From Christensenellaceae bacterium (GTDB lineage Bacteria; Bacillota; Clostridia; Christensenellales; Aristaeellaceae), in the NCBI GenBank assembly GCA_022510815.1, contig JAFLST010000022.1, positions 1-49,005 of the forward strand: a DNA stretch of 49,005 nt, read 5' to 3'. Below the pieces are notes generated by a model, which saw nothing but the letters and a program-made list of their open reading frames with translations, was not told where the DNA came from and ran no database searches. The position numbers and the translations under genes were made by a program. Shown here in pieces: positions 7,320-14,210 of this stretch (positions within the stretch are counted from its first letter, which is position 1; every line of letters begins with the position of its first letter).

Positions 7320-8807
7320 ATGGAAAAGGGAACGGCATTCAATCTTTATCGAGATATCGCGGAGAGGACAGACGGGGACGTGTACATCGGCGTGGTCGGG
7401 CCTGTTCGGACGGGCAAGAGCACCTTTATCGCGCGGTTCATGGAGCAGCTCGTGCTGCCGAAGATGCCGCAGGGCCCGAGGCGCGAGCGGGTAGCTGATG
7501 AACTGCCCCAGTCCGCGTCGGGGCGGACGATCATGACGACGCAGCCCAAGTTCGTACCCGGCGAAGCGGTGACCGTTGCGCTGCAGGAGAACACGGCGGT
7601 GCGCATCCGTCTGGTGGACAGCGTCGGCTATCTGGTCAAGGGCGCGCTGGGCGTGAGCGACGACGACGGCACACGCATGGTGCACACGCCGTGGTTCGAT
7701 CAGGACATTCCCTTCGATCAGGCGGCGGAGGTCGGCACGCGAAAGGTCATGACTGATCACGCGACCATCGGCATGGTCGTCACCACCGACGGCAGCATCA
7801 CAGAAATTCCGAGGGGCTCCTATGTGGAGGCGGAGGAGCGCGTGGTCAACGAGCTCAAGGCGCTGGGCAAGCCCTTCGTTATCGTGCTCAACTCCGCTAC
7901 GCCCCGCAGCATGGAGACGCTGTCGCTCCGGGACGCGCTGGAAGATAAGTACGCGGTGCCCGTGATGCTGCTCAACGTCAAGGAGATGCAGGTCGAGGAC
8001 ATCCAGCATGTGCTGGAATCCGTGCTGCTTGAGTTCCCGCTGCGGGAGGCGCATCTGACCGTGCCGACATGGCTGGGCGCGCTGGACACGGATCACTGGC
8101 TGGTATCCCATGTGCTGGATGGCGTGCGCGAGGCAGGCAAGGCCAGCCGCAAGATGCGCGAGACGGACGTGTATGTCGACGCCTTTGCATCCTCTGAATA
8201 CGCGGGCGAAGTGCGGACGCTGCAGACCTATCCCGGCGAGGGCAGGATGGACTTTGCGCTTCCGCTCAAGGATGGTCTGTTCAACCGGGTGCTGGGCGAG
8301 GAATGCGGTCGGGAGATTCGCGGCGATGCGCATCTGCTGTCCCTGATGAAGGAGCTGGTCAGCGCCAAGGCAGAGTATGATCACATCGCGGAAGCGCTGC
8401 ATGCCGTGCGGGAAACGGGCTATGGGCTTGTCACCCCGACCATGGCCGAGATGACCCTACAGGAGCCGGAGATCGTGCGGCAGGGCGGGCAGTTCGGCGT
8501 GAAGCTCAAGGCTCACGCGCCATCGCTGCACATGATCCGCGTGGACATCGAGACCGAGGTCACGCCTGTGGTCGGCACCGAGAAGCAGTCCGAGGAGCTG
8601 GTGCGCTACCTCATGGATGAATTCGAGAACGATCCGCAGCAGATCTGGTCGACCAACTTCTTCGGCAAGAGCCTCCACGACATGGTGCGCGAGGGCCTGA
8701 GCAACAAGCTGCTGCGCATGCCTGACGACGCGCGGGAGAAGGTTCAGGAGACGCTGACCCGCATCATCAACGACGGCGACGGCGGCATGATCTGCATTTT
8801 GCTCTAA
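7320..8807 (+). CDS. spoIVA: Stage IV sporulation protein A (spore coat basement-layer ATPase)
   Basis: SpoIVA is the ATP-hydrolysing cytoskeletal protein that polymerises on the mother-cell face of the forespore outer membrane and anchors the coat. The 495 residues match the family's usual length of about 490. The Walker A loop GPVRTGKST is at residues 27-35, followed by SASGRTIMTTQPKFVPGEAV and the switch-like LVDSVGYLVKGALG. The C-terminus carries the conserved ending INDGDGGMICILL. ATG 7320 is preceded by GAGGAGGG. It is monocistronic, with a sigma-E-type promoter candidate upstream. Its presence is strong evidence that the organism makes endospores. Confidence 0.98.
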   Translation: MEKGTAFNLYRDIAERTDGDVYIGVVGPVRTGKSTFIARFMEQLVLPKMPQGPRRERVADELPQSASGRTIMTTQPKFVPGEAVTVALQENTAVRIRLVDSVGYLVKGALGVSDDDGTRMVHTPWFDQDIPFDQAAEVGTRKVMTDHATIGMVVTTDGSITEIPRGSYVEAEERVVNELKALGKPFVIVLNSATPRSMETLSLRDALEDKYAVPVMLLNVKEMQVEDIQHVLESVLLEFPLREAHLTVPTWLGALDTDHWLVSHVLDGVREAGKASRKMRETDVYVDAFASSEYAGEVRTLQTYPGEGRMDFALPLKDGLFNRVLGEECGREIRGDAHLLSLMKELVSAKAEYDHIAEALHAVRETGYGLVTPTMAEMTLQEPEIVRQGGQFGVKLKAHAPSLHMIRVDIETEVTPVVGTEKQSEELVRYLMDEFENDPQQIWSTNFFGKSLHDMVREGLSNKLLRMPDDAREKVQETLTRIINDGDGGMICILL

Positions 8808-8842
8808 TTTCCGACACATCAGTAAATAACGGACGTTTTCGC

Positions 8843-8871
8843 TGGAAATGGCGGGCAAAACATGCTACAAT
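8843..8871 (+). promoter_or_regulatory. Probable sigma-A promoter for the amidohydrolase gene
   Basis: TGGAAA (8843-8848, four of six to consensus), a 17-base spacer and TACAAT (8866-8871). It lies about 70 bases before the start at 8942. The -10 box is good; the -35 box is mediocre. Confidence 0.5.
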
Positions 8872-8941
8872 GCTAATGAATGATTCTTTTGACCTTTCTC
8901 GCGGGGTTTCTGCCCGCTGATGATAGAACGAGGTGCTGACG

Positions 8942-9844
8942 ATGGCCCTTCTGATACGCAATGGCTTACTGTACACACAGACAGCCCGCGGAACCATTCG
9001 CGGTGATATCCTGTTGGACGAGAACGGCATCCTTGCTGTGGCGGAGCAGGTTGACGCGTCCTCGGTGATGCTGGACCACATTATTGACGCGGACGATTTG
9101 CATGTCTGTCCGGGGCTGATTGACCCGCATATGCACCTCGTCCGCGCGGCGAGATACCTGAAGGATGACCTGTCCGCGCTGGGAGACGCGGCGCTGGCGG
9201 CGGGCGTGACCACCTCAGCCCTGTGGCAGGGCGACGGCGAGCAGTGCATCATCCGCCATGGCCATGCGGAGGCAGCGGCCCCTGCCATCGTGCAGCTTAA
9301 AATGGAGGACAAGAATGACGATCAGCTGCGGCAAGCCATGCTGGAGGCTGCGGACAAGGGCGTTCGACTGGGCTGCGAGATCTACGGCACGTCGGCGGCC
9401 AAGCGGGTGCTGGCGCTCCAGCGTGAGACGGACTGTGACTTGGTGCTGGTGCACCTGACGGACTGCGGCGATATGCTCGGCGAGATCGTTGCGTCAGGCT
9501 GTCCCGTCATCCTTGGCGCGTGCTGCCGCCGGGGTACGACCAGCGCCTATGAGCTGGCGGCAAAGCTGCAGCGGGCTGGCGTGACCGTGGCGATGACGGG
9601 CGACTATCCTTCGACGCGGCTGCATCATTTGCCCATCAGCGCGGGACTTTGCGTGAAGGAGGGCCTTTCTGCCGAGGAGGCCCTGCGCATGATCACCATT
9701 GACGCGGCAAAGCTGCTGGGTGTCGATGGCGTTGCAGGTACCATCGAGCCGGGCAAACGGGCCGACCTGACGCTGTTCGATGGCAATCCCATGATGCTTG
9801 CCAGCGCTCGGGTCATCACGGTCAGCGGCGGCGAGCTGCTCTGA
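8942..9844 (+). CDS. Amidohydrolase-family protein, short form
   Basis: The N-terminal beta-sandwich start (LLIRNGLLYT) is followed by the metal motif in CPGLIDPHMHLV near residue 60, and the C-terminal part has the family pattern GLSAEEALRMITIDAAKLLGV and IEPGKRADLTLFDGNP. These are typical of imidazolonepropionase/adenosine-deaminase-like amidohydrolases that hydrolyse C-N bonds in a metal-dependent way. At 300 residues it is clearly shorter than the usual 380-430; the central barrel, where the other His and Asp ligands lie, is compressed. His in LVLVHLTDC and Asp in MTGDYPSTR are candidates for the missing ligands. ATG 8942 has GAGG 8 bases upstream. Substrate unknown. Confidence 0.75.
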   Translation: MALLIRNGLLYTQTARGTIRGDILLDENGILAVAEQVDASSVMLDHIIDADDLHVCPGLIDPHMHLVRAARYLKDDLSALGDAALAAGVTTSALWQGDGEQCIIRHGHAEAAAPAIVQLKMEDKNDDQLRQAMLEAADKGVRLGCEIYGTSAAKRVLALQRETDCDLVLVHLTDCGDMLGEIVASGCPVILGACCRRGTTSAYELAAKLQRAGVTVAMTGDYPSTRLHHLPISAGLCVKEGLSAEEALRMITIDAAKLLGVDGVAGTIEPGKRADLTLFDGNPMMLASARVITVSGGELL

Positions 9845-9854
9845 CAGGCAAGGA

Positions 9855-9884
9855 TTGACAAACGGTGTCCAGTTGCGCTACAAT
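9855..9884 (+). promoter_or_regulatory. Sigma-A promoter for the phosphoribosyltransferase gene
   Basis: A perfect TTGACA (9855-9860), an 18-base spacer and TACAAT (9879-9884). It starts 10 bases after the amidohydrolase stop and about 56 bases before the ATG at 9941, so the gene has its own transcript. Confidence 0.8.
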
Positions 9885-9940
9885 AAGACGAAAAGGGCTT
9901 ATGCGCTTTCACAACATCAACACGAAGGCTGGCGAGACAT

Positions 9941-10495
9941 ATGAAGCATACCATGACCATTGCGGGTCTGGAACGTGACCTGCCCATCTGCCCCGTGAAC
10001 GAGAACCTCTCCATCGGCGCGTTCGTCATCTTCGGCGACTGTGAGCTGACGGAAGCCTGCGCCCGGGAACTGCTCAAGCGTGCTCCGGCGTATGACTACA
10101 TCATCACTGCCGAGTCGAAGGGCATCCCGATTGCCTACGAGATGGCCCGTCAGGCGGGCGACAAGAAGTGGCTGCTGGCCCGCAAGGGCGCAAAGCTCTA
10201 CATGCGCGATGTGTTCGGCGTCGAGGTCAAGTCCATCACCACCGCGGCGGTGCAGAAGCTGTATCTGGACGGCAACGACGCGGCGCTGATGAAGGGCAAG
10301 CGCATCCTGATCGTCGACGACGTGATTTCCACGGGCGAATCCCTGCTGGCGCTGGAGGAGCTGGTGCGGCAGGCTGGCGGCGAGATCGCGGGCAAGATGA
10401 CCATTCTGGCTGAGGGTGACGCCCAGAAGCGCGAGGATATCATCTATCTGGAGAAGCTGCCGCTGTTCAACAGCAAGGGTGAGATCATCGGCTAA
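9941..10495 (+). CDS. Adenine phosphoribosyltransferase-like enzyme
   Basis: This 184-residue type I phosphoribosyltransferase transfers ribose 5-phosphate from PRPP to a base or related nucleophile. The PRPP-binding signature ILIVDDVISTGES is near residues 122-134, and an apt-like substrate region AESKGIPIAYEMARQ lies near residue 52. It is a little longer than housekeeping Apt (about 170) and its N-terminus differs, so it is likely an Apt paralogue of the kind annotated widely in Clostridia; the base it uses is not certain. ATG 9941 is used although the ribosome site is weak. It is monocistronic between a consensus promoter and a terminator. Confidence 0.8.
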   Translation: MKHTMTIAGLERDLPICPVNENLSIGAFVIFGDCELTEACARELLKRAPAYDYIITAESKGIPIAYEMARQAGDKKWLLARKGAKLYMRDVFGVEVKSITTAAVQKLYLDGNDAALMKGKRILIVDDVISTGESLLALEELVRQAGGEIAGKMTILAEGDAQKREDIIYLEKLPLFNSKGEIIG

Positions 10496-10518
10496 CTCAT
10501 CACCCATCAAATGCAAGA

Positions 10519-10545
10519 AGCCCGCAGGTTTGCCTGCGGGCTTTT
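10519..10545. terminator. Intrinsic terminator between convergent units
   Basis: AGCCCGCAGG (10519-10528) pairs perfectly with CCTGCGGGCT (10533-10542) around a TTTG loop, followed by four Ts on the plus strand. It ends the phosphoribosyltransferase transcript. On the minus strand it follows the stop of the sigma-factor operon, with a weaker T-rich tract (CTTCTTG). Confidence 0.88.
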
Positions 10546-10558
10546 GTGATGCCGCCTG

Positions 10559-11767
10559 TCAGCCGTTGCTGTTATCGGTGGATGACGTTGTCTCAAGGAC
10601 AGCGCCGCTCTGCGGATCGATGATGACGCAATAGCTGCGATAGGGCGCGTCGGGATCGTCGATGAAGTAGATGGCGTAAAAGGGCTCGGACAGACTGCCG
10701 TAGGGGTCGTAGCGCTTGTACCACACGGCTGTGGCGAAGGAAGCGGTATCGACGCCTTGCGCGGACAGGGATTCCAGCGCGATGCTGATGGCCATGGCCT
10801 CGCTGATATCATCTGCTGAGGGAAGACCGTTCTCTTCGCCAAGGATGGCGGCTTTATCTTCCAGCGACCAGAATTCACAGCGCCCCTTCTCGGATTCAAG
10901 CTGCTCCAAGACCGTTGGTTCGGATGGCGTGGCGCTCAGGGAAAGCTCATGTTCGGGGGTATGAATGCCCAGAAGATCATCCTCAGTCACTGTGCCGTCC
11001 CGCGTCAGCAATACCGTGTATGCGGCGCTGGCATAGGGGTCTTGGAGAAAATCGATCATCCAGCGCGGGTCAGCGGTCCCACCGGTGGTGAAAAAGGACA
11101 CGGAAGCGATCATGCCATTCAATTCGTTTTCCTTCTGCTCGCGGGCGTCCTCGTTGCAGGCTTTCAGGAGCGCTTCTCTGGCAATGCTCACGGCTTGCAT
11201 GGCGGTCAGATCGCCTTCCGCGGGCAGACAGTCTCGCCATGTGTCCAGCACGTCGATCTTGGAACGAATGTATTCACTGTACCAGAAACGATCCTCGAGT
11301 GACCACAGGGACATTGGCCCCTTGACGCTCTCGATGATGTCAATATGGGATACGGCGTCCTCCCGACCAAAGGCATCCGTGATGAGCGAGGTCACGATGG
11401 CCTCCTTTTCATCTGCTCGCGTATCCGCGTCATGCAGGACGGTCAGCCGTTCCTCGGGGAAATCCCAGCCGTTTTCCTCCAGCAACGAAACGAGCCGCAG
11501 CTTCTCGTCGTAGCTCCATGTGTGGAAGGGTCCCTTTTCCACCTCCATGTCGATGACCTGCTCAAACATGTGATTGAGAAGCGTCGCTGCCGCTGCAGTG
11601 ACCGACAGGGTCAGCAGCGCCAGAACCAGAACGAGGCTGACAGAGATTCTCCTTTTCATTGGCTTACCTCCTTTGATCGCGTTTACAACTTCCCGATGCA
11701 GATGATTCGATACATGAAGTCCCGACAGGTTTGCGTCCAGCGCTTCCCGGATTCGCGTGTCCTTCAT
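10559..11767 (-). CDS. Membrane-anchored partner (putative anti-sigma) of the ECF sigma factor
   Basis: The 402-residue protein has a short cytoplasmic N-terminus (about 36 residues), one transmembrane segment around residues 39-62 (ISVSLVLVLALLTLSV core) and a large outer domain of more than 330 residues. The outer domain ends with a PepSY-like pattern, FYAIYFIDDPDAPYRSY then VIIDPQSGAVLET. Its start codon overlaps the sigma-factor stop as ATGA, a coupling seen for sigma/anti-sigma pairs. There is no zinc-binding anti-sigma motif, so the regulatory role rests on topology and context. It could instead be an envelope stress effector. The terminator at 10519-10545 ends the operon. Confidence 0.65.
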   Translation of the reverse strand: MKDTRIREALDANLSGLHVSNHLHREVVNAIKGGKPMKRRISVSLVLVLALLTLSVTAAAATLLNHMFEQVIDMEVEKGPFHTWSYDEKLRLVSLLEENGWDFPEERLTVLHDADTRADEKEAIVTSLITDAFGREDAVSHIDIIESVKGPMSLWSLEDRFWYSEYIRSKIDVLDTWRDCLPAEGDLTAMQAVSIAREALLKACNEDAREQKENELNGMIASVSFFTTGGTADPRWMIDFLQDPYASAAYTVLLTRDGTVTEDDLLGIHTPEHELSLSATPSEPTVLEQLESEKGRCEFWSLEDKAAILGEENGLPSADDISEAMAISIALESLSAQGVDTASFATAVWYKRYDPYGSLSEPFYAIYFIDDPDAPYRSYCVIIDPQSGAVLETTSSTDNSNG

Positions 11768-12270
11768 GCTTCGTCACTCCCTTCCGGCTGATATCGCAGC
11801 AGCTCGCAGGCCTTTTTCAGCCTGCGCGCGACGGCCTGACGGCTGGTGCCCAAGGTCTGCGCCGTTTCTTCCAAGGTCATGTCCTGATAGTAGTACAGCA
11901 GGGTCACCTGCCGGTATTTCTCGGGCAGGGCCAGCACATCGAGGAAGAGTTCCCTCTGCTCCTGTGTGACGGGCTGCAGAGCGGGTGGAAGATCCTCCGG
12001 CGCGCGCGTGGTATCCACATGGCGGAGCCATGCCGAGCGCTTGTAATCCTTGCAGGTGTTGATGGCGATGCGCGTGAGCCAAGTCTTGACGCTGCTGCCG
12101 TCCCGGGCTTGAAAGCGCCGCATGCTCCGCCACGCTTTCAGAAAGGTGTCCTGAAACGCGTCCTCCGCCAGCGCCATATCGTTCAGATAGAGCACGCACA
12201 GCCGAAGAATCGTATCCTGATAGGCGTTCATCCATGATTCCAGCAAAGCCTCCTGTTCGTCAGGCGACAT
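11764..12270 (-). CDS. ECF-type RNA polymerase sigma factor
   Basis: The 168-residue protein has both sigma domains of the extracytoplasmic function group: region 2 (ILRLCVLYLNDMALAEDAFQ then DTFLKAWRSMRRF) and region 4 (LPEKYRQVTLLYYYQDMTLE then ETAQTLGTSRQAVARRL). It would redirect RNA polymerase in response to an envelope signal sensed by the membrane protein encoded next. ATG 12270 is preferred to a GTG at 12279 because GGAGG lies 8 bases upstream of the ATG but touches the GTG. The promoter GTTACA-N17-CGTCTAAT just upstream is of ECF type, which suggests autoregulation. It is divergent from gpr. Confidence 0.93.
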   Translation of the reverse strand: MSPDEQEALLESWMNAYQDTILRLCVLYLNDMALAEDAFQDTFLKAWRSMRRFQARDGSSVKTWLTRIAINTCKDYKRSAWLRHVDTTRAPEDLPPALQPVTQEQRELFLDVLALPEKYRQVTLLYYYQDMTLEETAQTLGTSRQAVARRLKKACELLRYQPEGSDEA

Positions 12271-12291
12271 GCTCTTCACCTCCGTTCACCC

Positions 12292-12322
12292 ATTAGACGA
12301 ATCAGGAACGGCATTTTGTAAC
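12292..12322 (-). promoter_or_regulatory. ECF-type promoter for the sigma-factor operon
   Basis: On the minus strand GTTACA (12317-12322) is followed after 17 bases by CGTCTAAT (12292-12299), within the context GCGTTACAAAATGC. The CGTC core at -10 is the hallmark of many ECF promoters. The start site would fall near 12285, about 15 bases before the ATG at 12270. This is the expected form for an autoregulated ECF operon; recognition by this particular sigma factor is inference. Confidence 0.65.
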
Positions 12323-12365
12323 GCTCAGCGAAAATTTCCGTTTGCGATCCGTGTGATGCGCTGGT

Positions 12366-12395
12366 GAATATCGGCTGCGGTTCCGTGCCATGCTA
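12366..12395 (+). promoter_or_regulatory. Sigma-G-type promoter for gpr
   Basis: GAATA (12366-12370), an 18-base spacer and CATGCTA (12389-12395) match every position of the published Bacillus sigma-G consensus GHATR-N18-CATNHTA. It lies 25 bases before the gpr ATG, with AAAGGAG between. gpr is a forespore gene (sigma-F and sigma-G) in Bacillus, so position and gene agree. Confidence 0.75.
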
Positions 12396-12419
12396 TCCAC
12401 CAAAGGAGCGTGATCGGTC

Positions 12420-13304
12420 ATGAACGACTTCCGGACTGATCTGGCCATGGAGCGCACTGCGGTCCCGGAAGGGCTCAACGGCGTGACCGTGGATACGCAG
12501 GAGCGCGATGGCGCGGAGATCACATGGGTGCGAATCGAGTCGGCGTCGGCATCCGCGCGGCTGGGAAAGCCTCAGGGATGCTACTGGACGCTGACTCACC
12601 CCAGAATGCCGCTGATGCTGCCGGAGGAGCGAATGTCTATCGCTGCTGAAGCCGCGCAGGTGCTGCGTATTCTGCTGCCCCCGGAGGGGGATATCATGGT
12701 GCTGGGGCTGGGCAACAGGCGCATGACGTCCGACGCGCTGGGTGATCGCGTGGTCAGCGGGATCATGGTCACCCGGCATATGAAGGAGAAGGGCCTGCGG
12801 AGCGTCTGCGCGATGTCGCCGGGCGTGCTGGGGGTAACGGGTGTCGAGTCTGCCGAGTTAGCGCTGGGACTGACCAAGCAGCTTCGCCCGGCTGCGATCA
12901 TTGTCGTCGACGCGCTGGCAGCCATGGAGACCAGCCGTATCTGCACCACCATCCAGATCACGGACACCGGCATTCATCCCGGCAGCGGCGTGGGGAATCA
13001 CCGCAAGGGCATCACGGCGGAATCACTGAGCGTTCCGGTCGTTGCTGTGGGCATCCCGATGGTGGTGTACGCCTCCACCATTGTCCGCGACGCGCTGGAG
13101 AAGATCATGGCGAAGGAGGCCGGCGGAGAGGACGCGCACCTCATGGCCGAGAAGCTCACCGCCAGCATTCAGGACGATCTGGTGGTCACGCCCCGAGGCA
13201 TTGACGAGCTGGTGCAGAGCCTTGCTGATATGCTTGCGTTGGCAATCAACCATGCCCTGCAGCCCGATTTCACCATGGAGGAGCTGTCACGCTGTCTGCA
13301 CTGA
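12420..13304 (+). CDS. gpr: Germination protease GPR (spore protease)
   Basis: GPR is made as a zymogen in the forespore and at germination degrades the small acid-soluble proteins that coat spore DNA. The 294-residue sequence shows the family's N-terminal region with RTDLAMERTAV, where the propeptide is removed, then VLGLGNRRMTSDALGDRVV near residue 98 and ALAAMETSRICTTIQITDTGIHPGSGVGN near residues 162-190 (given here as consecutive conserved blocks). Length is slightly below that of Bacillus enzymes (about 370) but usual for clostridial ones. ATG 12420 follows AAAGGAG with 10 bases between. spoIIP lies 57 bases downstream, the same order as in Bacillus subtilis. Confidence 0.96.
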   Translation: MNDFRTDLAMERTAVPEGLNGVTVDTQERDGAEITWVRIESASASARLGKPQGCYWTLTHPRMPLMLPEERMSIAAEAAQVLRILLPPEGDIMVLGLGNRRMTSDALGDRVVSGIMVTRHMKEKGLRSVCAMSPGVLGVTGVESAELALGLTKQLRPAAIIVVDALAAMETSRICTTIQITDTGIHPGSGVGNHRKGITAESLSVPVVAVGIPMVVYASTIVRDALEKIMAKEAGGEDAHLMAEKLTASIQDDLVVTPRGIDELVQSLADMLALAINHALQPDFTMEELSRCLH

Positions 13305-13361
13305 TTCTATTTTGGCGTCCGACTGCATAGGCTTGTATCAAACGGCTGAGGCGGTGAGGCT

Positions 13362-14162
13362 ATGAGGCGATGGTGTGCGATGCTGCTGGCAGTGGTGTTT
13401 TTCGCCTCACTGCCTGTTGGAAAGGCTGAGGAGACCCCCGCGCCGGATCGGACGCTGCATGTTGAGGTTATCCGCGAAACAGCTCCGTCGGACGGAGACG
13501 GCCCGCGGGTACTGATCTATCATACGCATACATGGGAGGCCTATACACAGGTTGACGGCGCCCGCTATGAGGAGACAGAGAAATGGCGTACCGCCGACAA
13601 CAACGCGAATGTGGTCGCTGTAGGTGCGGCGCTGGCCAGCTCGCTCCGGGCGCTGGGATGCACCGTCGTGCAGGATGACACGGCCTTCGAACCACCGAAT
13701 CTCGACAGCGCCTACCAGCGTTCCCTGACCATGCTGGAGCGGCGAACTGAGGCAGGGGAAAGCTACGACCTGTACATCGACCTGCACAGGGACGCGATCT
13801 CCTCCCAGTCCACCATCAAGCGCACGGTCGATATTGGCGGTGTGAACGTGGCGCGGTTCATGGTGCTTGTCGGCAAGGGAACCGGCAGCGGCTTCGACGT
13901 AAAGCCGGACTGGGAAGCCAATTACGCCATCGCCGAGCTAATCACCGAGAGTCTGAACGGACAATGCGACAGTCTGGCGCGGGATATCAAGGTCAAGACA
14001 GGTCGGTTCAATCAGCACATTGCGCCGCAGTGCGTCCTGATTGAATGCGGCAACAACGAAAACACCCTGCAGGAAGTGCTCGACGGCGTGCCATATCTGG
14101 CGCAGGCGGTCATGGATGCGCTGCGGGTGCTGTCCGGTGCGGAGGAGCGGCTGTATAACTGA
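13362..14162 (+). CDS. spoIIP: Stage II sporulation protein P (SpoIIP), first copy
   Basis: SpoIIP is the peptidoglycan amidase/endopeptidase that works with SpoIID and SpoIIM to thin the septum and drive engulfment. A signal peptide (residues 1-22) leads to a catalytic domain that starts with LIYHTHTWEAY (His54, His56 and Glu59 in zinc-ligand positions), continues with DLHRDA and FMVLVGKGT, and ends with FNQHIAPQCVLIECGNN. At 266 residues it is shorter than Bacillus SpoIIP because the N-terminal linker is reduced. It follows gpr as in Bacillus. A weak sigma-E-like element (ATTCTATT-N14-CATAGGCT, 13304-13333) lies in the gap. A second spoIIP occurs 3 kb away. Confidence 0.95.
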   Translation: MRRWCAMLLAVVFFASLPVGKAEETPAPDRTLHVEVIRETAPSDGDGPRVLIYHTHTWEAYTQVDGARYEETEKWRTADNNANVVAVGAALASSLRALGCTVVQDDTAFEPPNLDSAYQRSLTMLERRTEAGESYDLYIDLHRDAISSQSTIKRTVDIGGVNVARFMVLVGKGTGSGFDVKPDWEANYAIAELITESLNGQCDSLARDIKVKTGRFNQHIAPQCVLIECGNNENTLQEVLDGVPYLAQAVMDALRVLSGAEERLYN

Positions 14163-14165
14163 ACG

Positions 14166-14194
14166 AAAAAACCCGGAGCATGACGCTCCGGGTT
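14166..14194. terminator. Terminator shared by convergent spoIIP and the 718-residue gene
   Basis: AACCCGGAGC (14170-14179) pairs perfectly with GCTCCGGGTT (14185-14194) around a 5-base loop. The A-run at 14166-14171 becomes a six-base T-run on the minus strand, so it is a canonical terminator for the minus-strand gene. It probably also stops spoIIP transcripts, though without a plus-strand T-run. Confidence 0.8.
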
Positions 14195-14210
14195 AACTTG
14201 TATCTAAGGC

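Noticed and set aside
13304-13333. Sigma-E-like element before the first spoIIP
   Set aside because: ATTCTATT-N14-CATAGGCT matches only 5 and 6 of 8 positions; kept as a remark, not as a feature, because read-through from gpr is equally likely.
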